Part shown: positions 44,401-56,400 of the stretch, in pieces
Numbering within the stretch: the stretch's first letter is position 1
How the letters are laid out: each line of letters starts with the position of its first letter
NCBI RefSeq assembly: GCF_047495875.1
Contig: NC_092463.1
Coordinates: forward strand, 1,807,057 to 1,871,056
Length of the DNA stretch: 64,000 nucleotides
Direction: 5' to 3'
Source of the DNA: Pithys albifrons albifrons
Taxonomy: Eukaryota; Chordata; Aves; Passeriformes; Thamnophilidae
Position numbers and translations under genes: made by a program
The notes under the pieces: generated by a model
Database searches by the model: none
What the model saw: the letters and a program-made list of their open reading frames with translations, nothing else
What the model was told of the DNA's origin: nothing

Positions 44401-47400
44401 AAAAAAACAAACAGTGACAGGCCAAAAAAAGACAGAGAAAAAGTAGAGAATGCAGCAGCACCTGCAGGAAGGGCTGAAATCATAACCCTACACTGCCTTT
44501 GTGGTTCCTTCCTGGGAAAAAAGGACAGGGAAGTGACAGGAATGGAAATGTGCCCAGCAAACCCAGGTGTGTCACTGCCCACTGAGGGTTCACACAGAGG
44601 GACTGAGGAGGAAAGAGCTAAAACAAGTGTCTGAGTCAAGCAAACTAAAAAATCCCTGTAAAATACCTCAGCCCAGGCTGCATCCAATGAGCCAGCACTA
44701 CCTGGATCATTCCCATCCAATTATATCACCAAATCCCATCAACTCCTGCTGTGGGCTCATTAACTGGAGCCCAAACCTGGTGTACAAAAAGCAGGATTAA
44801 GACTTCAAGTGGGAAGGCAAAACAAGCAGATGAACTTTTGGAGAAGTGCTGCTTTAGTGCCAATGGCACTGGGGAACTGATCCAATCCTTCAAAAAATGG
44901 TAGTTGGAGTTCAACTTTGCCCTCAGGAATCAACGTGTCCTGGTAGGACATTCATGGCTGTAGGAAGTTCTGTGTGCAAGGGCACTGCAGTGTCACAGAA
45001 TGACTCACCACCACCTAAAAGTATCCTAAAAGTACCATGGGTTGAGTTATTTTACTGTCAAAATGCAAATACTGAATTTACAGATGCTTCTCCCAGTCCC
45101 TCTGGGTTCCTCTCGCAACGTGTCACGAGAATGAGGATCAGAGCACCCAAAATCCAGACCTGCTGGTCAATAAACAAGCCAAAGATGTTGGCAGAAGGTG
45201 CTGAGCAAAAGACACTCACGTGGTTGGGGATGTCCATGTTGCTGCTGGGGAACCTGACACAGTTTCTGCACATTTTGTTGACCAAATCTTCCCGGAAGAT
45301 GACGATTTCTTGGGTGCAGTATTGAACCCTAAGCAGAAAACATAATGAGATTAAGTAAGATGAACCTAAAAACTAGGGAGTTTTTCTCCCTTAATACATC
45401 CAAATAAAAAGCATATTTGAATTAAAATAGTATTTTCCCTTCTTCATTTCCTCCAGATTCAGAAAACACACGATGCTTTTGAGCAGGACTTTTATACCCA
45501 CAATCAAACTGCTTTTCATCACTGACTTATTTATGTCTTGATGTATTTAGAACTAGTAACAATTCAGGCATGTGGAGAATTCTATTAATTTGACAAACTT
45601 AAAACCAGTTTTTCCAAAATTTGTGGGTTTTGAAAATTACATGAATTGGTCATTTAGTAAAAAATTTAAAATTATATGAAATAAAATTAGAAGTTACACT
45701 GTCACCTGCAAGGATTTGTGGTGAAAACTGAAAATGGCACCAGCTGTCTGAACTCCTGAGTAATATTTTCAGCCAGGGGAGGTCTGAAATAAACAGCAGC
45801 AGATGTATCAAGAAAAACTCTTGCCTTCTTTAAGTATTTAACTCAAAATTCTTGAGAAAGTGAAGCAAACTGACCTTGGTAGAATAGAACCAGGCCCGGG
45901 ATCTTCAGGGCCAGGGACAAACACAAATCGACTACTGGAAAAAAGGCAGCACTTTAGATAAAGTGATCTAATGCATTGAATTCAAAGATCAGGAGCCAGA
46001 ATAACAGTCCACGGAGAGCTCCGGGCTCTCTCATTAGCAGTTTCCATTCCTCAGCTATTTTAGATAAAATCAAAGCCTCAATCTGCTCCCAAAACAAACC
46101 TGTTACGAAACCAGCTCGTTATCTGATCCCAGCTGGCTCACAACACAGAGCAAAGGTGGTACCTCTCACTCTCTTAATTGCAGGTTTCACCAAATAAACA
46201 GCTGTCCCTCTGCTCTGTACCTGTTATGAATGCTGGGATATTCACATATGATATCTGCAAGAGCCTTCAAGGAACCTGGAGTCAGGAAAAAACACACACA
46301 ACCCCTGGTTAGACAACAAACACACACGGGATGAGTCACCCCATCACTTCAGTGCGTTCAAAGTGTGTCACTCAGAAAATAAGGGTCTATTTTCCCCTGC
46401 CTTCATTTGTTTGCCATCATTATTTTAATTCACTGCACATGGCTGGCTGTTTACAAAGCCTTCCTTACCTTTCAGTGACTGGATTTGATTTTTTCCATAC
46501 GGCGCCGATGAAAAATTCCCACAGAAGAAAAAGCAGGTGGGAGGTGCAGAGGAATAACCTGGGAAGAGAGAGGATCTGTGAGTGAATTCCACTCCCTTCA
46601 GCATCTCTCAGCCTCCAGCTCCTTCCATGAAAGGCAGAAACAAGCAGCACTTCAAGCTCTGCTGCTATAAATACACACAATTTTCCTGATAGAGGCTGTT
46701 TTTAGCCTAAAAAGGGGGATGACAATGTACAAATGGCACTTCAAGGGAGCCCTCTGTTATTTAGACTTCAACACTGTGTGTGGCTCCAACTGCTGACCCA
46801 GCCAGAGAAAAACACAATCTAACAAATAATACTTTAAAATGTGTTATTATTTCCTTAACAACAGCAAGTGGGCAGCAATGTGTTGCTGTTGAGATCCATG
46901 ATCATTCCAACTCCAATATTTAATTCACTCTCTGGCATTATAAAGCCACATAAATTCCATTCTCTGGAATTGCCTGAGCAGTTTAAGGATCTGATGAATC
47001 CTGACAACCTCACTGATCAGCCAGAAACACAGGCCACATAGCAAAGGGTGAAAAAAGAAACCTGAAATAAAAATAGAAACATCTACTCAGGCATTCATCT
47101 CACATCCCAGTTCCTCTCCATTTTCCTCACATGCAAGACCAGACTTGGATTTACTTCAGTGGTTTCCAATTGGGTTGGTAAATAGAACAAAACTGCTTAT
47201 CCCAGGGAAATGGCTCATCAATTATTTTCCTTGCTGTTCCACTCAGCTATTCCCTTCAGTTTGTAATTAGGAAGGTAATCACTTGCCTATTAAAACCCCC
47301 AAACAGCACATGCAATGTCTGCACCTTTGCTGGGTGAGTTCAGCACATGGATCTCACCAACCAAAGCCCCTTTGTCACTTCAACACCTGAAATCTTGGAC

Positions 47401-50400
47401 CAGCTCCAGTTTGCTCCAAGGATTTGCCAGCTCTGATGGAGACACTGAACTGGTTTTTAACTTCTGGATGAGTGTGTTAATTTGTGTCCTGTTCTCTTTG
47501 GGTGGGCAGCAGTTTCCCACCATGAGTTTTATGTTGTTTGTTTTTAAAGCAGTGCCCACTCCCAACTCCCATTCTATCCAAGGCAGACAGGACAGGCTGC
47601 TCCTGAACTGCTTTGGAATACAGAGAAGCCATTCCCTCATGCTTGTTATCCCAGTGCTGTCAGGATTACTAATCATGGAATCATGGAATGGTTTGGCATG
47701 GAAGGGACCTTAAAAATCATCCCATCCCACCTGTGCCATGGGCAGGGACACCTCCCACCAGCCCAGGCTGCTCCAAGCCCTGTCCAACCTGGCCTGGGAC
47801 ACTCCCAGGGATGGGGCAGCCACAGCTTCTCTGCCCAACCTGTGCCAGGGCCTGCCCACCCTCCCAGCCACCAATTCCTTCCCCATATCCCACCTGTCCC
47901 TGCCCTCTGGCAGTGGGAAGCAATGCCCACCTCTCTGAATTAAGGAGTTTTCTTTAAACCAAGCCCAGGAAGATCTTCCAGGAGCAAAAGAAACATTCCT
48001 GTCACAGCACATAAAATGGCTACTGGCCAAAACAAAGGACTAAGAATTTATGAAAACAAATTATGAAAACGAGGTTTAGGGTCACAGCAATTCTCACCTA
48101 CCTGAAAACATCATGTGAAGCTTTTCCAGCACCTCTGCTTGGTCCAGCCACACATCAGAGAGAAACACAAACATGGCATCTTCATTCTCATTCTCCAGCT
48201 GCTTGAGTTTGGCAGAAGCCTTTACTGATGATGAAGAAGGGCCTCCAAAGAAGTTTATATTCCCATAGAAGGCTCTGCATCATTGAAATACTCAAGTTAG
48301 GATCACAGAATCCCAGAATGGTTTGGGTTGGAAGGGATCTTAAAGCTCATCCCATTCCAACTCTCTGCCATAGACCATCCTGGGGTTCTGTGATCCACCC
48401 TTCCAGCAACAAGGAATTTGTTATTCCCATGTAACAGTCCCCTAGTTTTGCAATTCAGAAGGGTTTAGATCCCAATTTCCATTAATCTGCAGAGCCCAAA
48501 GGCCTTTGGAAGGGTTTTCCTGCCAACACTCCAGGCTTTAGTGCTGGTCCAAGCAGATCAGCAAGTCCCAGAACTGCTTCCTTAAAACTGTATTTATTTT
48601 GAACCACTGGGGGAGGAGGAATAAAAACATCCTTGAATGTCCCAGAAATTTGAAAATAACAATGCTCTAACTCAGAAACCCTTAAGGAAATCAGGAGTGA
48701 GGCTGCCAGCAGCCAGGTTTGTACCTCGTGGTGGCAGAAGGCTCAGTGGGTGGAAATCCAAATGCATTCACATGGAAAACTTCATCTTCATACCAACCTA
48801 AGAGAGTTTGGAGCAGCAGAACAACCTTTAGTCTCTCTAACAGCATCATGTCCCAGACATGAGTCAGTCAGAGCTGGCAGCTGTGCTGAGCAGCTATTCC
48901 AGCCTCCACCAACCCCCCTTGTGACAGCACCAGCCCCAGATCCAGGCCATGGAATGATCCTGCTGGAAAACGGGCTGAGAAGGAACCAAGTGCTTTGTTA
49001 GCCCCACAAAGGTTAACAAAGGATGGATTTGCTTCTCTGGATGGATTTGCTGCACAGCCACATGAAGAACCTCCCCAACTCAGCCCAGGGAGAATCCAGG
49101 GGAACAGGAATCACTCCTGCTGGCCCTGCCCTGGAGGAGTCCCCACCAGACTGCACCTCCTCTCAAGGAACAGGCTGATGAGATCCTTGTCCCCACTATC
49201 ATCATTTGTGCTCCCAACTTCTGCTCACTCTCTACATGTTAAACACAGAACACACTGGAAAACAGGCTGAGATGGGGCACATTGCACAGGGGAATATTCT
49301 ACAGAAATAGCCTTTTTTTGTGCTAAAACAAGGCTCTTAAACTGCAAGGCCTGACATTTTAAAAAGACTCTTTAAAGCCTCTAAAGGACCAAGCTTTGCC
49401 AACACAGAGCAGCATTTTCAGGTTGGTAGATCACATATTCTAGTCTGTCTTCCTAATCCAGTGATAACTCCTCCAGTGCTGGAGGCCAATCCTCAAAGCT
49501 GCCACAGATACATCCCCCCAACACCCCCAAATTCCTGCTCTCTGCCTCCAGACCCCACAAAGCAACAGGTTTATGGCCAAAACTCTCAGTCACACACTTC
49601 TTATGGTCAAGCCTTGCCAACATGAGACTTGTTTGTTCAGCCACATCTGGCAGAGACAGCCTGAACAGAATAATTTATTACAAGCAAAAAAAAAACCCCC
49701 AGTTTGCTTTACCTTCTGCCAGCACAAAGCAGCATTCAGTGTATAACCCACTGTGGAACTGGTGCAGGAAGGTTAAAGAATGTGTTTTTCTCAGATCAGG
49801 ACTCTTAAAGTTGGTTCTTTAGCCAAAATTTGCTTTCCAGCTGGTGTAATACACTTGGAAATTACAGAAAGTTCACTGAAGGGCCTGGAAATTCCCTGTT
49901 AGCTGAGCAGGAAAGTTCATAGAAAGCTCCAAACCAGGAACAGGTTCTGCTTCCACTAGAAAAAGTACTGACCTTGTCCCAGGAGAAAGGACATGGAGCT
50001 GCAGCAGCCAAGGAATTTGAAAGGAAGGAGAAAGACAGAGCTGCAACTCTCAAGGTATAATTTTTAATGGTAAGTATTGATTTACTACTCAATTTAAAAT
50101 TCTGCAGGTGTACAGGAAATTCCTTCAGCCCTTCCATCACAGAAAAAGGATATTGCTTTACTGAGGTCTAGCTGGACAACTCCTGTGGGGTCTTCTAGGA
50201 AATATTTCCCCTAAAAAACAGAATTAATAAAGCAAAATATACCCAAACACATAAATGCTTCAATCAGAAGCATCTCTCAGTCAGTATTTGTTTGTAATTT
50301 GGCTGTGTTCAACATTGCAGGCTTAGAACACACTGGCAGAACTGAAAATACTGCAGTTTATTGTATGTCAGCAGGTTCCCTCTGGGCTGCTGCAGCTGGG

Positions 50401-53400
50401 GTTGCTGCTGCCTCCCTCCCCCAAAACCACAGCCCAGGGAAATGGCAAGTCCAAACACAGTCACTGGGAGCTCCAGCCAGGGACATGCCCAAAAATTCTA
50501 CCTGCTTCTGGTTGCTGACATGAAGCATTACAGAATTCTGTAGTGAGAAGGCATTTTCCTTCTCCCACTGGCACCAACTTGTGGAAAAGCCTCTGAGAAT
50601 GGATCCAGTGGTGATATATTTAAGTTTTCTCATTTTCTGATGTAACACTGAATGACCAGTGTCCAGATAATCAACAACAAAAAGCAACTCACCTCCTTGA
50701 GCTGAGTGATCATCCCAAGCACAATCACCTCTCCCACCTTGGCTGTGTTGCCCAGCAGAGTTTCCACTGTCTTCAGCTGGAACCAAAGGCAAAGAATCAC
50801 ACCAGAATTAATCAAACCCTCCAGGTGCCTCTTTTTCTTCACACAGCACATGTTTTTACACAAACACACAGATGAGGTACAACAAATTCATTATTAAAAT
50901 CAAGGGTAGTGTCTGAAAGCAGCACAGGTTAGGAGAAGATTTCCAGTAATGCCTGTTGGGATTATTTGGCTTTCAACTGGATTAAAACTGAAGAGAACAG
51001 GATTTTTTACCTGGAATTTACTCTTGCTGTCATCAGGGTGAGCCACAATCGGTGAAGGAGAGAACAACTCATGTCTGTGAGTTCTCTGCAGAAACCAGAA
51101 TTGAAGTAATTCAGTTTAAAAAATAAATGAGCACTGTCAAGAAGCCAATTCATTACAACCATTGTGCAAAATACTTTATAAAGTTCTTCTCTGGTATATC
51201 CAGCAGCTTTTAATAACCAGTTCTTTTGACAAGAATTTGATTTTAATAAATAGATGATCAATAACACTAATAAATAATAATAAAACTCAGCCTAAAAATG
51301 TATTAGCAAAGCATCTCTGATGCTTCTGAAAGAAATTATTTATGACTAAATGGAGGGAAGAAAGTTTGTGTGAAACCACAAGGCAGAGAGGTGCAAAATG
51401 ATGGGATGGAGTTCAACAAGGCCAAGTGCAGGTCCTGCCCTTTGGCCACCCCAACCCCCTGCAGTGCTCCAGGCTGGGCACAGAGTGGCTGGAGAGCAGC
51501 CAGGCAGAGGGACCCGGGGGGACTGAGGGACAGGAAGCTCAACAGGAGCCACCAGTGTGCCCAGGTGGCCAAGAAGGCCAAGGGGATCCTGGCCTGGATC
51601 CAAACTAGCGTGGCCAGCAGGCCCAGGGCAGTGACCCTTCCCCTGGACTCTGCCTTGGGAAGGCCACACCTTGAGTGTTGTGTTCAGTTCTGGGCCCCTC
51701 AGTTGAGGAAAGGGATTGAGGGGCTGGAGCGGGGCCAGAGAAGAGCAACGAGGCTGGAGAAGGGACTGGAGGTGGCACTGAGTGTCCTCTGAAACACCTC
51801 CAGGGACAGAGAATCCACCATGTCTTGATCCAACCTCACTGTGATCACCAGCCCAGGGCACTCTGTGCCCTGGGCTGGTGATCACAGTGGGGTTGAATCA
51901 AGGGTTGGACTTGATGATCTCAGAGGTCTCTTCCAATCCAACTGAGAAGAGCAACGAGGCTGGAGAAGGGACTGGAGCACAAGTGCTGTGGGGAGAGGCT
52001 GAGGGAGCTGGGGATGTTTAGCCTGGAGAAGAGGAGGCTCAGAGGTGACCTCAGCACTGTCTGGAACTGTCTGAAGGGAAGTTCTGGCCAGGTGGGGGTT
52101 GGTCTCTTCTCCCAGGCACTCAGCAATAGGACAAGCGGGACTCAAGCTGTGCCAGGGGAAATTGAAGTTGGAGAGCAGGAAAAAATTCTTTGCAGAGAGA
52201 GTGCTCAGGGATTGGAATGGGCTGCCCAGAGAGGGGGTGGATTCCCCATCCCTGGAGGTTTTTCAACTGAGCTTGGCCGTGGCACTGAGTGCCATGATCT
52301 GGTAAAGGGACTGGAGTTGGCCCAAGGGTTGGACTTGATGATCTCAGAGGGCTTTTCCACCCCAATCCATTCTATGATTCTGTGATTCTATGGATGTGGC
52401 ACTGAGTGGGAATCCACCACATCTTGATCCAACCCTACTGTGATCACTAGCCCAGGGCACAGAGTGGGCTGGGAGCGCCCTCAGAGTGCCCTGGGCTGGT
52501 GATCACAGCGGGGTTGGATCAAGGGTTGGACTTCATGACCTCGGAGGTCTTTTCCAACCCAATCCATTCTATGAGTCTATGTTTCTCTGATTCTGCTTTT
52601 GTAAAAGGAGGATTTAGGATATATCCCTAAGGATCCCTCTGCTGTTCCCAGAAATCCAGGGCCTCTGACCTGCTGCAGGATGGAGTAGCGCTCACGGAAC
52701 AGCTCTGCTTTGTCTCTGGCAGTTCCAAGCAAACTTGGGGCAGGGAGGTTGGTCATTGACAGACTGCAAGGAGGGTAACACAGTCAGGATTTAATTAAAA
52801 AATACATTCCACACACAGAAATGACTTATTGACCTCCAGGTTCTGGGAGGCTGCAAAGGCTACAGACACCCCTGCAGGGTGTAGGTACTCCATGAGGGAC
52901 ATTCCTGCTCTGGATCCTGTGTCTGCATTCTGAAGGTTTCATCCACTTCATTTCCCTCTAACCCACAGGCTTTGAGATTTATCTTTCCACCCAAAAGGGC
53001 CTCTGCAGAAATCCATTTTTTACAAAAAAGCAGTTATGCCTTTTAAGTGGCCAGGAACAAGAGTGTTATTCCTCCAGTTTTTCCAGCCTCCAGAATCACC
53101 AGCTGCTCCTAATTTTAATTATTTTAGCATTTGGACTTTGCCTTAGAAATCCCCCAGGGCACCAGGGAGCTGCCAGGTACAGACTGAAAAATAAAAACAT
53201 GCAACAGACAGACTAAATTTATTAAAAAAATAAATTTTAATAGCCAAGTGTGAGAAAAAAACCAAGTCCAAGCTACACTTAGTGATGTATGTCCTGAGCT
53301 TTACTGTCTTTTTTATTCATTGCATGGGATAAATATGGTTTATGGTTTGGAACATTTACTACCTTTCTCACTCAGGCTTGAGCTGAACAGACCCAAGGGG

Positions 53401-56400
53401 GAAAGAATAAAAATAAGACTTTTAACCACAGAGAAACTGAGGCTTTTTTCTTAAAGCAAGAAGTAGTTGAAAGTTAAAATATGGAAGACTTACGGTAGGA
53501 ACTTCTTTCTTTCTGAGTTATAAATATAACGTGGGATATCAAAGGCTCCAATAATGTTGAAAACAGTTTCTCTGAAACAAGAATTCATTTACAGCATTAC
53601 TTGAACATTGTTTTCCCACCAAACCACTCTGTGACTCCATGAAGTGCATGAAACAAAGAGTAATAAATATGTTGAATAAAATGACATTTGTTTTGTTCAC
53701 TGTCACTCTGGGTTATCACCATTTCTCCTGAATCTTTCTATTTTCTCTTCTATTTTCTGTTTTATTTTCCATTCTATTTTCTCCTGCATCCACTGGATTC
53801 TAATTAAATAATTAGAGTCGTCCCTATGATCTGTAGAGCTTTTCCCTTCAGGGCTCTGCACTGAGAATCTGCACACACACAGATTTCTCTGAAGTATAAA
53901 AAGCAGCACAAAGGAAAGCCACACTCAAACCACCTGCACCAAGAAGGTTCCAAGGACAAGGAGAGAAGTTAAACCCAGTTTTGCTCCACCTGGAGAGGCT
54001 GTGGGATGGCAGTGTCTGATTGCCATGCCCAGCAAACCATTTCTTGTCATGCTTTGCATTGCAGTGTCAATACAACATAAACACTAAAGGTTCATCATGA
54101 TCACAAAGTTCTCAGGAACTTCACTAATTGCTCCACACTCTGGGAAAATCAATCAGGATTTCAGAAAAGTACATGAAAAGCAGGAACAAGCCCCATAGAG
54201 GAAAACTTTTCCAAGTGCTCTCAAGGAAAAAGAAGGCACAAAAATACCCTGAGATATTAACCAACCCTTCTGTTCACCTCTTGATTTGCTTTTCTCTTGA
54301 AGAAAATGATCTCAGGGTATTTTTGTGCCTTTTTTTTTCCTTGAGAGCACTTGGAAAAGTTTTCCTCTATGGGGCTTGTTCCTGCTTTTTATGTAGTTTT
54401 CTGAAATCCTGATTGATTTTCCCAAAGTGTGGAGCAATTAGTGAAGTTCCTGAGAACTTTGTGATCGTGATGAATGAATGTGTTTCCTTTAGTGTTTATG
54501 TTGTATTGACACTGCAATGCAAAGCATGACAAGAAATGGTTTGCTGGGCATGGCAATCAGACACTGTCATCCCACAGCCTCTCCAGGTGGAGCAAAACTG
54601 GGTTTAACTTCTCTCCTTGTCCTTGGAACCTCCTTGGTGCAGATGGTTTGAGTGTGGCTTTCCTTTGTGCTGCTTTTTATACTTCAGAGAAATCTGTGTG
54701 TGTGCAGATTCTCAGTGCAGAGCCCTGAAGGGAAAAGCTCTACAGATCACAGGGACAACTGGTCACACACAACCACAGCATCCCAATCCCAGGTTATATT
54801 TAGAAACCCCTGGAGCCAATCCATGGGAACAAACCTTGGGAGGAGGAACTTCCCAAACCTGCACAGGAAGCAGCAGGGAAGACAAAAGCACACAGCAATT
54901 ACAGCACTGCAGAAAATGCCTGACATCCATTCCCTGAGGGGAAATCAGGAGAGGCACAGCCACACACCTTCAATCACACACAGTGTCACCTACGTGGCTT
55001 CATCCGGGGCTCGGCTGCATTCCTGGACTGCTGTTTCCACTGTGGCTTGTTCAATCATGTTAGATGACACTGGAAAAGAAAAATTCCAAGGATTAAGGCT
55101 GCAGCCTGTGGAATGCACTGAGGAAGTGGTTCTCGAATATTTCCCATTAAATGGTTGAGTCTTGTCAGAGGAATCTGTCAGACAAATCAGCACATTTTCT
55201 GTGAGCTAATGACACACAGTGTTTACAAATGGATCCCTTCGTGTTGGCACCAAAAGGACACATTTCTAGCAAAACCACACACTGTGCCCACCATTAATTC
55301 CCTAAACAGGGAGAACAGGACAAATTACAGCCTATGCAAAGCTGCCAAATACACTACAAATGTGTGAGGAGCTGAGCTTTCACATCCTGGAGGTTAATTT
55401 TGTTCCAGAACATTATCACAAGGATTGCTGTCATAAGGAAATGTTCTGACACAATTCTGGAGACAGGCACATTGTTGTCTTTGTGGATTTGAACTGATAA
55501 TTGAAGTTAAAAATATTTCTGAACACTAACAGAATAAGCATGTGCCCCTCTGGATTTAATTAGGTATAAATAGAATAGGCTGAGATGGTTTCCTGAACTC
55601 ACCTAAGGCCTGGATTTTATTTTAGATCATACTTATATTTGAATCTCCTTGGCCAAAAAACTGGAAGTGAGCCCAAGTTTCTTAGTTCTCACGAGCTCTG
55701 ATCAGTAAATACACGTGTCAGGCACCCTCTGTCAGTCACAGCCTTTAACTAAGGGTGCTACAACTCTTCTTTTGAGCTGTCAGACCCCTCAGATCACACC
55801 TGTCAGCAACCCTTTCCTGGACACAGGTTACTGAATAACAAGTGAATTCATTTCTCATTATTTCTTTGGTTTATTTTATCACAGAATCATGGAATGGTTT
55901 GGGTTGGGAGGAACTAAAAGCCCACCCAGTGCCACCCTTGCCATGGGCAGGGACACCTCCCACCAGCCCAGGCTCCTCCAAGCCCTGTCCAGCCTGGCCT
56001 GGGACACTCCCAGGGCTGGGGCAGCCACAGCTTCTCTGGGCACCTGTGCCAGGGCCTGCCCACCCTCCCAGCCACCAATTCCTTCCCAATATTCAATCCA
56101 AACCTGCTTTCTTTCAATTTGAAGCCATTCCCCCTTGTCCTGTCACTCCATGCTCTTACTCATCTCTCCATTTTAATCTTTATCCATCTCCCTCCATTTT
56201 AATATTCAAAATGATAGTTTCAAGTACAAAGATGTCCATACAGACTTTCAGTAACTGCCAAAGAAAGATTTTACCACTTTTGGAAAAGTCAGGGTGTACC
56301 AGGCTGCCAACTTTGCAATGGCATAAATGTCTCTTGCTGACACTGCAAACTTCAGTATTTAACAAAACAAAATGCCAACAAATACATTTATCTCAATCAA

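Noticed and set aside
51365..51792. Reverse-transcriptase-like frame considered as an intact gene
   Set aside because: Only the C-terminal end of CR1 ORF2 is present, interrupted and 5'-truncated.
53703..55158. Two frames both starting [14 protein letters not shown] on opposite strands
   Set aside because: They are the two arms of the inverted repeat; no gene structure or conservation.
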